Assembly: GCA_032718475.1 (NCBI GenBank)
Contig: JAUCBJ010008669.1
Span: 12,501 to 49,251 of the forward strand
Direction of reading: 5' to 3'
Length of the DNA stretch: 36,751 nucleotides
DNA from: Nemertoderma westbladi
Lineage: Eukaryota; Xenacoelomorpha; Nemertodermatida; Nemertodermatidae
Positions 10,380 through 19,847 of the stretch are shown here, in pieces. Under the pieces are notes generated by a model. It had not been told where the DNA came from, searched no databases, and worked only from the letters and a program-made list of their open reading frames with translations. Numbering within the stretch: the first letter of the stretch is position 1; each line of letters begins with the position of its first letter. The translations under genes and the position numbers were made by a program.

Positions 10380-10960
10380 TCACGGCGTCTTGACGCCGTC
10401 TTTAATTTTAGGAACAGTAATGTCATCACAGCTAGACTCATTATCGGAAGAAGATGAAATCTGATGGAGATCCCAATCAAATGCCTGATTGGTGGGAAAT
10501 ATGGACGTTAATGGCACTAGGAGAGCCAAATCGATTACCATGGAGCTTCTGAAGTGTAGCCATGTTCTTATCGATTTATATAACAATATACCTATCACGA
10601 CCATGGAGTTTTGACCCTTCAGATTTAATGTAAACCAAGTGACCCTCACGAACATTAGCCTTTTCAGCGGGAAGGCAACCTCGAGCCTTGCATTTGGCAC
10701 TGTAACCATGATTACGAGATTTTTCTTCATCAAGAGAAGCAGCAAGGTCATGGTCATTGAAATTCAAACGTTCACCTGAAACTTGATCTTAGCCATATAA
10801 TATCTCTTTAGCAGATAAGCCGCGGCTTCGAATTCTGGAATTCAACATTTCTACACATACTGTTAATGAAGGTGGGGTGACTGCTCCACCAGCAGGGTCC
10901 TGTCGAAGTAACTCAGATTCAAGTTCCTGTATTGCCTTTTCACCAACTGGATTCTTATTT
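10380..10960 (-). pseudogene. LTR-retrotransposon integrase relic
   Basis: The minus strand reads [20 protein letters not shown], a TP..LT segment, [18 protein letters not shown], a stop, then DQVSGERLNFNDHDLAAS and NHGYSAKCKARGCLPAEKAN, followed by VREGHLVYIKSEGSKLHGRD and RYIVI before another stop. This is the end of an integrase core (the LNxRIRxRGLS block) followed by the GHLVYxKS/DxxK..RDRYIV fold of its C-terminal domain, as in Ty3-like elements. A changed frame then gives an acidic Ser-rich stretch (DLHQISSSSDNESSCDD). The in-frame stops and the frame change make it a dead fragment. It is oriented like the Pol tail at 8551-8802. Confidence 0.75.
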
Positions 10961-11249
10961 ATTTTTATTTTGTTATTATGTTATTTTGTTTTTATTTATT
11001 TGTTTTTAACTCTCCCAAACTCTAGATGAATTCCATGTTGGACAAGAAGGGGATCATTTTCAAGACATTTTAAGGAAGAGAAACAATCAACACGAACCTT
11101 TGATATCTTGAATTTCAAGGGGAGTATAGATGTGATAATAGAAGCTCAAAGGTCTGTTGCTTGTTCACTTGGAATAATTGATGCTACAGTATAGCTGGAT
11201 AAGTGTAAAGGCTTTTGCGGATATAACTAGTAATTTTCCCCGCAAAGTA

Positions 11250-11370
11250 CTCTGTAGGTGTTTTAGCGGACATAAAAAGCCGTTTTCTTACTGTGTAGGT
11301 GTTTTAGTGGACATAAAAAGCCATTTTTCTGTATGTGTAATTTAGCGGACATAACAAGCCATTTTATGCC
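11250..11370. repeat. Three tandem units of about 40 bp
   Basis: The motif TTTAGCGGACATAAAAAGCC recurs at about 11262, 11303 and 11341 with TGTAGGTG or TATGTGTAA leaders, a small degenerate tandem array at a spacing of about 40 bp. Confidence 0.65.
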
Positions 11371-11379
11371 GCAATACGC

Positions 11380-13940
11380 CAAAATACTCTTAATACAGTG
11401 TAGTTCAAATGACGACATCTATCAGCTGATATGTCGATGTGGAGCTTTTTGGCTTTCTTTGTTCGGCTCACTCAACCAATCAGAGCGATTTTCATTTTAT
11501 CTTGTACAGAAGCCTATGGAAGATCGCGCAATGCATTATGGTCTTTGTTTACCTTTTTTCCTGAGCCCAGAACATCGGCTTTGGAATTATTCTGTGTTTC
11601 AGACTTTAGCCAAACATTAGAACAGCTTTGATTATAGAAACGTATAACTGTTATCAAACCTGTCATATCTCATACAAACTGGTCAGACTCATATTATACT
11701 ATACATACCTTTCACCGCATTATTTTTACTGCTTTTACTGTCGGTTATTAATTGTTATCAGTTGATGGATATGTTGCTATATTTAGAGAATATCGATAAA
11801 GAATCATAAAACCCCAATCTTCTTGATATACTGAAGGTTAGAGAGACCGGTTACATATAGCAATTGCGACTTACATTATAGTGGTTTTGGAGTGAATTTA
11901 ATGCTCTTTCATACCTATTTCATACCATACCTACATGTGTCGGTTGCTATTCTCCTTATATATGATCAAATTTAGTGAAGGTCGGCAGATCAGAGTGCAG
12001 CAGTGTGCGGTAGTGTGCATGAGTGTGACAGATAACAAAGCATTTCCTAAAGAATGCGCTTTATACGAAAATCATTAGCCATCCCGTTGTGTTTAGTGTA
12101 AGTCATAACTCTGTTTACATACTTAGAGCGCCACGTCCTAAAGGAACTGTTAATATTTCCCGAAAGTGAATAATATTTGTCAGAGATTATATATTAACTA
12201 TCAATCGAATAGTACAGTAAGTCTACACCGCAATAAGGTCAGAGCTTCCGAATCCAGTCTCCCTTAACCGTGGGTGAATGGTCGCGCATAGGCTGGCTTC
12301 GGCTAATGTAACCTTGTGTGTATCAAATACTTGTTATAAGCTAAAGTCGATTTATAAACTAGAAGACACCTAAAATTGGCAGGTTAAACTGCTAAAGGTC
12401 TAAAAGCGCGAACAATAACAGTTATTCTTTCTTTATTGCAACGTAGGCAATAAAGGTAAAAGTACCGGTCGACCGGTACCCTGTAGGCCTAACTACCTAA
12501 ACACCCGAACCGGTACTTACAGCAGTACAGGTACTAGTATTATTTCGATTGTGATATATTGTATATTGTAGGCTGTTAGAGGATTAGGGATTGATCACCC
12601 CTTATTCCTTTGTATGGTCTACTTATTTCTGTCAGTTTTATTTATTTGTAGGTTAATATTGAGCAGAAGGCATGTAAGCCTGCTCAGATTGTACAAGTAA
12701 TTTGTAGGCTGGATTGTTGTCTGATTGTTGTTAAGTCTGAAGGGATTGCAGTGTGTGTAGAGTGTATGTCCGATAAAGTACTAGTTAGGAACGTGGGGGC
12801 ATCCATTGCTGTAAGGTAGATCCCCCCCGAAAGAATAAGTCGTGCTACTCGGTTAGAACGCATACTAACTAACCATTTCGGAGTCTGCACATACTGTAGT
12901 TTATTTAGGCTTGATAGTAGTCTGCCAGCATTTGGTTTGTATTTTGTTTGTGTAGTCTGTACGGGTAGTGTAATATTTATTATTCAGAGTTTATGCGATT
13001 ATTCGCAACATACACCACCCTAAGTTCATTCCTACAGTAATTGTGCTTGTTATCCATACCGTTATAGTTAAATTAACCCCGGTACTACATCAGGGCTGTT
13101 TGGCGTAGGTAAAGACTAGTGATTTTATGCTCTAGTCACTCCGACAGATACCGTGGTTCTTTTAGCTGTACAAGTATTTTTAACTGCTGGTTATTTGTTG
13201 TATAAGTACTTGTACCTAATTTAGGGTTTAGTGTACAGTGCTTTCCGAAGGTAATTAGTGTGTAGGCAGTATATTTGTGTTGTAAAGTGGTTAATAGGCA
13301 CGTTAGCTATAGTACGCTGCGGTAATTAACTTCTAGGTAGGAACACTCTGGGTACATAACATAGTACTTATAGAGCTGTAAAGCTAGAGACTATAAGTCG
13401 TCAGACGGTGGTATTTTCTTATCTAGACAACGCAATATATTTACTACTGCTTTATTATTTTCAAATACCGTAGTATCCTGTCCGTTGTAATAACCAGAAA
13501 TTCTAACCCCTTGTTAGGCTGGTTTGTAGATTTCTTGTAAAATTAACCCTAAAAATTTGTACGTATAATTATTGTGTTTATTTAGAGATTATAATCTCAC
13601 CCTGTAATTGTACCTAATTTGTAGTAATAAGTAACTTAGGCAAGTAGAATTATTTGTTTTAGTGTCCAATAAGTAGCACTACACTGAGAGCGTACAGCTT
13701 CTTTGTAGTGACTCCTTACCAGAAATAATAACATTTATTTCAAATATTGTAACAAAACCCATTAAACGGGTATATATATATTATAAATCAACTCAAACCA
13801 ATTTATAAAATAGTAGGCCTGTCATATAACAATTAGGTCTTAATATCAGTTGGACTACTGCTTAAATAACGGTAATAAAGTAAAGTAAAGTAACTAAGTA
13901 ACCCTAAAATTCAGAAATTCAATTATTCTAAAATAATTGA
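11380..13940. other. Gene-free stretch
   Basis: No recognisable coding frame on either strand. A CCAAT box in CTCAACCAATCAGAGCG near 11470 stands in otherwise unremarkable sequence. The ACCGGT and AGGCCT palindromes seen throughout the window also occur here. Confidence 0.45.
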
Positions 13941-13942
13941 CG

Positions 13943-14200
13943 TACCGGTATTTACGATAGGCTTATTATATTTATTTCTATAAATTTAAGCTGAAATTTT
14001 ATACCGGTATTCTGTAATTAATTCTAGTCTATAATTATACTTATATATTATAAGTGTAAGCTGTATACCGGTATTCACGTTAGGCTTATTATATATCTAT
14101 ATATTTGCGCTGAAATTATATACCGGTATTCTGTGACGAACCCTAATATTCGATCCGTAATAATACTTATATATACTATAAGTGTATACCAGTATTCTAA
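13943..14200. repeat. Tandem repeat, unit about 123 bp
   Basis: The copies start at 13943, 14066 and (partial) 14187 with TACCGGTATT(T/C)ACG(A/T)TAGG. Each holds two further ATACCGGTATT words and an ACTTATATAT-ATATAAGTGT imperfect palindrome. AT-rich, no coding content. Confidence 0.7.
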
Positions 14201-14800
14201 TATATTGTATATATATCACGTTACATAGAGTAACGATATCGGTAATTAATTACTAGGCTAACAGTTGATACTTAATTAATTCTATTAAATTCTATTAAAT
14301 CTATTAATTCTATAACCATCACCTTATGGCTTCTGGGACAACCGATAATCCATGTATAATAGCGATTGGAGGTTAAACAGTAGTCCTACAGTATTTAAAA
14401 TAATGACTCAGTATTATGCATAATCTTCATCTGTACATATTACATTGCATAGAGACTAAACTTTTCATTGGAATTATATTTCCGACATACTGTAGAATTA
14501 TTAATACACGCTGCCTTTCAGGAAGCCAATTGTAGATTACACGGGGGTGACAAAATGTTTTTGTACCATCACTATACCATCAATACCATCACTTCCCAAT
14601 GGATAGTGAGATTCAAAATTCCCGCATTGTACTGTAAACCGCCAATCATGAGCGTTTGTTTCCGTTAATTTGTTTACGATTTATTTTATTTATATAGGTT
14701 ATGATATACTGCAGTACTGTAATAAACGATCGCCGCCCTACTTACACAGTCACCGTCCAGACCAGCAGACCCTTATGACACCTATCGCTACACAATAGTT

Positions 14801-14999
14801 TTACGGCCATGCCATGATACACCGCAGCGAGCGGTCGATGTGAGATGCGACTTTTAGTATGATACACTATAGGAGCAGCAGCAGCCATTTGTGGTGTATC
14901 ACCCATAGAAAATAATATGTTCTATTTTTAAAAAGTGGCCGCTTGCCGCAGCCGCTCGCCACTGCCGCTCGCCGCTCCTGTGGTGTATCATGGCCTTAA
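14801..14999. mobile_element. Short inverted-repeat element (MITE-like) upstream of the PRDM9-type gene
   Basis: The ends are GGCCATG...ATGATACACCGCAGCGAGCGG on the left and the inverse GCCGCTCGCCGCTCCTGTGG-TGTATCATGGCC on the right. Two more TGATACAC/GTGTATCA words lie inside, so four copies of the word are arranged symmetrically over 200 bp. It is non-coding. Flanks TTA(C) and TTA(A) may be a 3-bp duplication. It lies about 160 bp before the KRAB exon, in the region where a promoter would be expected. Confidence 0.6.
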
Positions 15000-15158
15000 C
15001 TTTGGCTACTGGTACCCACTGTATCACTGAATATTTTCGATTATCAGTATGTTCTACTTCTAGAATAACAAAATAGTCCAACTATATTGTAATATACTAT
15101 ATATTGTAGTTGGTATTTTTATACCAATTTAATCATATTATATTATTAATTCTTTGAG

Positions 15159-15713
15159 ATGTCAATGAATATTGCTGCTGAAGAGAACGGGTTCGATTCC
15201 ATCCGTCACTATTTCGATGACAACGAATGGGAAGTGATGAGCATCTTCGATAAATGTCGATCGTTGGCATTGAAGGAGCAGTTCGAAATGCTTACGTCTT
15301 TAGGTTTTAACGAACTCAGAGCCAAGCCAATAGATCCTCCAGACTTTATGAAAAGAAAGACCATTAGGATGTCTGGTAGGAAAGTTATTCCTGAAGATGA
15401 GATTATTGGAAACAATGATGAACCGATGAATATGATAGTTGAGGGGGAAGAAGAAAATGGATCACTCTCAATGGATCATTCCATGTTTGATGATGTTACT
15501 GAGGACTGGAGGATATTGCCGTGGATTTCTGTGAGGATGATTCTGACGAGAAATCCGTGGCCTGTACCAACTCGGATCTTATTACAGAAGGAACACGACG
15601 GTTTCGCCGCCAGGTCCATATGAATGGTACAGCGACAGCATCGAGCGTAGCGAGGGAAGTAGCAGCAGTCCAAGTGGAGCGGATCACGGTAGTTGAGAAC
15701 GGCCATATTAATT
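15159..15713 (+). pseudogene. PRDM9: PRDM9-type gene, exon with KRAB-like domain and acidic linker (frame shifted)
   Basis: An ATG at 15159, with an in-frame stop 12 bases upstream (15147), opens MSMNIAAEENG. A KRAB-like domain follows at residues 11-50 (FDSIRHYFDDNEW, then FDKCRSLALKEQFEML, then LGF). In vertebrate PRDM9 the same F..I..YF..EEW, W(D/E)K, Y..L..LG pattern opens the protein, followed as here by a basic patch (PDFMKRKTIRMSGRK) and an acidic stretch. In mammals this N-terminal domain recruits partner proteins. Near 15503-15512 the acidic linker moves from the frame of 15159 to the next one (AVDFCEDDSDEKSV), which stays open to a stop at 15711-15713. Staying in the first frame gives an unlike sequence and an earlier stop. 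A donor could be among the GT sites near 15660-15690. The orthology call is based on domain order with the exon at 17914-19477. Confidence 0.7.
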
Positions 15714-15764
15714 AAATAATTTAGTTTTTATATATTTCCCGAGGGATATTATTTATTAGGAGCC

Positions 15765-16260
15765 CGCTTGACAGCGGGATACTTACTGTAAGAATCTCAG
15801 GGATACTTTCTGTAAAAATCTCAGGATACATTACACTGACTGACATACTGACTGACATACTGACTGATAATTATCTAGGTTAAGGCACTTCCTGCCTGGC
15901 GATTTTGATGAAATTTTGCAAGTACATTGCTTTGGTGGTTCATAATCGCGTTACAAAATTTCAGATCGATTCTATGTGTGGTATTTGATATATTTAGTTT
16001 TTTGACATTGTTTTGTCGCGAAATTAAAAGCAATGGCAAAATAACAGCTGGTGTTCATGATGAAATATGGCTTAATATGTTATACACAGTCATAGAAAAA
16101 CGTGTTGGTTGCCAAGTCACATAAGCTGTTGGTTTCTAATGTATTACCCCATAAGCTGATTGCTCTCCCAGTGCTTCCTAAGGGTATATCTACAATAAGG
16201 TTACTCACTCTGCTATGTTGAGGGGTGGATCAGGATAATTAATTTTAGTTACACAAAGCA
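15765..16260. repeat. Dispersed repeat, copy 2, in the putative PRDM9 intron
   Basis: It begins with a small hairpin (CCCGCTTGACAGCGGG) and short direct repeats (GATACTTTCTGTAAAAATCTC; CTGACTGACATA in tandem). It then runs parallel to copy 1 at 8806-9320 and ends with the strongly matching block at 16143-16255. A further CCGCTTGACGACGGGGTAAT at about 16332 may mark another truncated piece. Inserted between the two PRDM9-type exons. Confidence 0.55.
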
Positions 16261-16532
16261 GTGTGTTGTGTCCTATTGCAGTCGATACTCACTGTGGATT
16301 GTAAAATGTTTTGTCTGGGAAGAGATATTCCGCTTGACGACGGGGTAATACCTATAGAAGGAAACTAAATTTGTTATTTGGCTCTATTCGTTGTTATTTA
16401 TCTGGTTGTGCATCATGGGCATTTTTTATAAATATTCGGTAATCGTATCTTATATCTTGTAAACATGCTTGATAATGAAATTATTTGCTTCATATTATAT
16501 TTTTGTTAGTGGTAGCTAAGTTGCATTTTTTA

Positions 16533-16739
16533 TTATGTGGGGCGAGCCACAAAGTCAGCTAGCCTCACGCCTTGCAGTTTAGACAATTTTAGTTTACTTA
16601 CTGCTGACTGACAGTTCTTTGTAATAGTCTTGGCTAGGATTTTTCCCCCGGGCTCCTTCCAGCCAGCTTGCTGGCTTTCTAGTCTCAACATAAAGTTTAC
16701 CCGTTGCAAATTCGCGCTGCTATTGAACAACACCATCAA
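16533..16739 (-). repeat. Repeat with GTGGCTCGCCCCAC terminus, minus orientation
   Basis: The terminus at 16537-16553 is the inverse of the window's first repeat (positions 44-58). A minus-strand frame of 68 codons crosses it without any recognisable domain. I treat the block as repeat rather than gene. Confidence 0.3.
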
Positions 16740-16744
16740 AATAC

Positions 16745-17900
16745 CTTGAAATATTTATTGAGGGAAAAATTATTGGGGGGAAAATCTCCAGTAATGGCGA
16801 ATCTTAATAACTCGATTGTGGTTAAGTAAGTAAAGTAAAAATATATATATCACAATATCAATTATGCAATATCATGTATGGATTTGGCGGGATATTAATT
16901 CGCCAAGATGGGATTTGCGTCCAGCCCCCCCTGTCTCCAAGTTAACTAGTAAATTCCGACTGCTGGCCTATCCTATAGTTTAGGTCGCTTAACCACATTA
17001 ATTATGGCCTTTTGAATGAATTCGTTTATTGTTTTTGTAGAATAGCCCTTCTCTATAATCTGGTTATTTCCCTACATTGTTAAAGCATATCATACACTGT
17101 TTTTTTGTAAGAAAGTACAACCTAAACTGCTTCTTTCCTTAAACCTCAATTATTGGTAATTTCAAAATTATAAAATAAATGTAAAATAAATTTATGTTTT
17201 CACATTTTTTGGGGTGTGGGTTTAATACATTCAATGTGTACATGTATTTATTTTTGGGAAGATACATTTCTTTTGGAGAAAATTTGTATTTATTTTTGGG
17301 AGTTTGTCATTCATTTCGGTATGGATCATTGGTTTTGGGGATAAAAAAATTGTTATTTGGTGATGAACAATAAATTTTGGTGTTGGGATAATGTTTTGGT
17401 GTGACCCGAAAATAATATATTTTATTTGGTTCCAGATATTGTTTTGTGCTGACATTGTTTAAATTGATGAGATATACTATAATTGTTTTTGTGAAATTTA
17501 CTGTAATAGCCTAAAATAACCTACTTGCAATCTCAGTGTGGGAGATTACACTAACTTTATTTATACCGCATGATATGTACCAAGTTTGAAACTTGTTGTA
17601 GGAGGGATTTACATTTGGTATATTTTCCATCCTAAATAAGTTCCCCAAAATAACGCCCATAACTCGAGATATGCGAATATTCATTCAATCAATCAATATA
17701 TCTATCTGAATAAGATTACAATATGTGGCAATTTTAATACCCAATTAAAAACATCTATAAAATTGGCAATTAATTAAAAATGGCCGCTTTCAGCCACAGA
17801 AGTGAATTTAGTGACTTTATCTCCGACCGATATTATCAGGGAAACAGGAGGTTTTAATTCGCCATCGTTTATCGTTCCAACTCATTACATCGAGGAAATA
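16745..17900. other. Intronic AT/GT-rich stretch
   Basis: Low-complexity T/G-rich sequence (TTTTTGGGAG, TTTTGGTGTT words at 17210-17420) without coding features. It lies between the KRAB exon and the SSXRD/PR exon and is presumably intron of the PRDM9-type gene, bounded on the right by acceptor-like AACAG at 17905-17909 or CTAG at 17910-17913. Confidence 0.45.
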
Positions 17901-17920
17901 AAATAACAGCTAGAATGTAT

Positions 17921-17954
17921 CTGATCCAGCGATCTATCTGATCCAGCGATTGAT
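17921..17954. repeat. PRDM9: 17-bp tandem duplication at the start of the SSXRD exon
   Basis: CTGATCCAGCGATCTAT is followed immediately by CTGATCCAGCGATTGAT. Seventeen is not a multiple of three. The second copy is in the frame of the downstream SSXRD segment (SDPAIDLLEDVDD). The first copy encodes the same SDPAI in another frame and leads to the wrong frame and early stop. If the exon starts at the CTAG acceptor (17913), this duplication alone breaks the protein. If splicing uses the CCAG inside the second copy, it is harmless. Confidence 0.75.
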
Positions 17955-19228
17955 CTGTTGGAGGATGTTGATGACGTCAGTTCCGGTAGACACTCGGTTA
18001 CTGTTGCTCCAGCTGTACTGTGTGCCGAGGATTTGGTTAACGATAAACTCCCTAACAGTTTGGGACGTGTTGATTCCGAAGCTGAAAGGACTTCTTGTGG
18101 TGGAAGTCCGACCCCAGCAGCTGAGCGAGAAGAAATGGCTAAAGTGGTTTCGGGTTCTTCTACAGTTGAGTCGCATTTAAATATCATCGTCACTCCTAAA
18201 TCGACGGCTTCTTTCGAACCCCGATGTGGTTTACGTCCCAGAAAGGAGGTCCCCGATTACGCCAACCGCAACTGCCCTATGAAAGCCTTAAACCAGTTTA
18301 TATTCTGCGACCTTTGCAGAGAGGAATATAATGAATTACAGTGTCCGGTAAACATGGGGAGTTTAACTTCATTTCGAATATCGAAACAACTCTTGGTGGA
18401 AGAAACTGGGCCAGCAGAACAATTCCGTTGTGTTTGGAGATAAAGAAATCTCTAATTAAAAATAAAGGGGTGTTTACCAAGGTCGACCTGAATCCGGGAA
18501 CATTATTTGGTCCTCATGACGGAGAGAGGAAACCAGGTAAACCTAAACCCGGGAAGTCTGATGGTTACAGCTGGTTGATGTTGGACGATCAGGGTAGATA
18601 CTTTACTATCAGCGGGAGACAGGAGTTCAAGTCGAATTGGATGCGCTTTGTAAACTGCGCCAAATGGGAACAGGAACAAACCCTTTGTGGGTTCCAGTTG
18701 GGAGAGGATATATATTATCGAGTCTGTAAACCAGTTGAAGCCGGTATGGAACTCCTTACTTGGTACAGAACTAGTTACGCAGAAGAAATGGGCTTAATTA
18801 ATAAACATCCAAAGGATAAGAAATTGGGGATGAAAGTTTTGGAAGACGGGATGATTCTGTGTACCGGATGTGGCAGATACAATTCTGATAATCAGGAGGC
18901 AATTCTTAGACACCAAAGTAGTCTAGGTGGATGTGCTGAGAGAAAGAGATTGGATTTAGCTCATGATATAGATTTACCTAAATTCCCTTGTGAACATTGC
19001 GATGTCGTCTACATGGTGGAATCTTTTCTTGTTTCCCATTTAAAATGGAAACACAATGAACCCGGCTCTACTCCAACAGGTTCGGGTTCCAACATTCCTA
19101 CTGGTCCCAAGAAACGTTCCAGTTTAGATAAACCTGTTGATAGTTTGGGATTAAGTTCCTGTGGGAAAGTGTTCCGATTTAAATGCCAACTAATGGAACA
19201 CGAAAGGGTTCACTCTGGTGAAAAACCT

Positions 19229-19441
19229 TACAGTTGCAATGTTTGTAGTAAATCATTCAACCAGAGTTCCAATCTAACAGCGCACCAACGCATCCACACA
19301 GGAGATAAACCCTACAGTTGCAACATCTGTAGTAAATCATTCACCAAGAGTTCCGATCTAACAACCCACCAACGTATCCACACAGGAGATAAACCCTACA
19401 GTTGCAACGTCTGTAGTAAATCATTTTACCAACAGTTCCAA
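19229..19441 (+). repeat. PRDM9: 84-bp zinc-finger minisatellite, truncated
   Basis: Units start at 19229, 19313 and 19397, exactly 84 bp (one C2H2 finger) apart. Unit 1 encodes NQSSNLTAHQ and unit 2 TKSSDLTTHQ in the recognition helix. The differences fall largely on helix positions -1, 3 and 6, the DNA contacts, against an almost constant frame. Unit 3 carries one extra T at 19424-19427 and its similarity ends at about 19441. Confidence 0.9.
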
Positions 19442-19580
19442 TCATCTTGTACTTTGGCAGCCTCATGGAGTGAATAAGCATGGTGGACAGCCCATGACTT
19501 TCTTGAGACGCATCTGGCATTGAAGATTCGGATGATCTAGCAAATGTCATGGGTGATAGGGATAGTTGTGGCGGTGCAAT
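19442..19580 (-). pseudogene. Possible retrotransposon fragment joined to the finger array
   Basis: Directly after the finger similarity ends, the minus strand reads MTFARSSESSMPDASQESHG followed by LSTMLIHSMRLPKYK. The DASxxxxG spacing recalls the RNase H/peptidase A17 segment of BEL/Pao elements. The match is short and weak. If real, insertion of this fragment ended the array. Confidence 0.25.
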
Positions 19581-19847
19581 TTTGTCGATAAGCCGGCACA
19601 GCATTCTAAAAAATGCAGCTGCAATGCAGCTGCAATGCAGCATGCCGATCCTAGTAGTGGTGCTTTATGTGGTAGGCCTACCATTGTAGGCTGCTTGTCA
19701 GTCTGTCAGTGTGGTACTGCTACTGCATTATCTGAGTATTGGTACGTGCGGTAGTGTAGGGAGTTCTGCAATTGCCTGAGTGATGTCTGAATTGCGATAT
19801 TGCAACTATATCATGTACTGGTCCGGTACCTTAATCTTATTAAACAT

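Larger units (their letters stand above)
17914..19477 (+). pseudogene. PRDM9: PRDM9-type gene, exon with SSXRD, zinc knuckle, PR/SET domain and zinc fingers (two frameshifts)
   Basis: Frame one, to about 18350, carries an acidic linker, the SSXRD motif (CGLRPRKEVPDYANRN) and the start of a zinc knuckle (FCDLCREEYN, CPV). The frame then changes and continues HGEFNF and the PR/SET domain: LGG-like linker, LFGPHDGE, GYSWLM, NWMRFVNCAK, IYYRVCKPVEAGMELLTWY, EEMGL. Next comes the post-SET C2H2 finger (FPCEHCDVVY...H...H) and a terminal array: one degenerate finger (first Cys missing), two canonical fingers and a broken one. This is the complete vertebrate-PRDM9 order. The family trimethylates H3K4/K36 at meiotic recombination hotspots chosen by the finger array. 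The catalytic-type tyrosines (codons 18566, 18713/18716, 18764) remain, while the Gly after WY is Arg. Frameshifts at about 18350 and 19424-19427 and the truncated array argue for a pseudogene. Sequencing error is the alternative. Confidence 0.85.

Noticed and set aside
11333-11631. Overlapping plus-strand frames of 95 and 66 codons
   Set aside because: Two frames open over the same stretch without domain, splice signals or codon pattern; chance in non-coding DNA.
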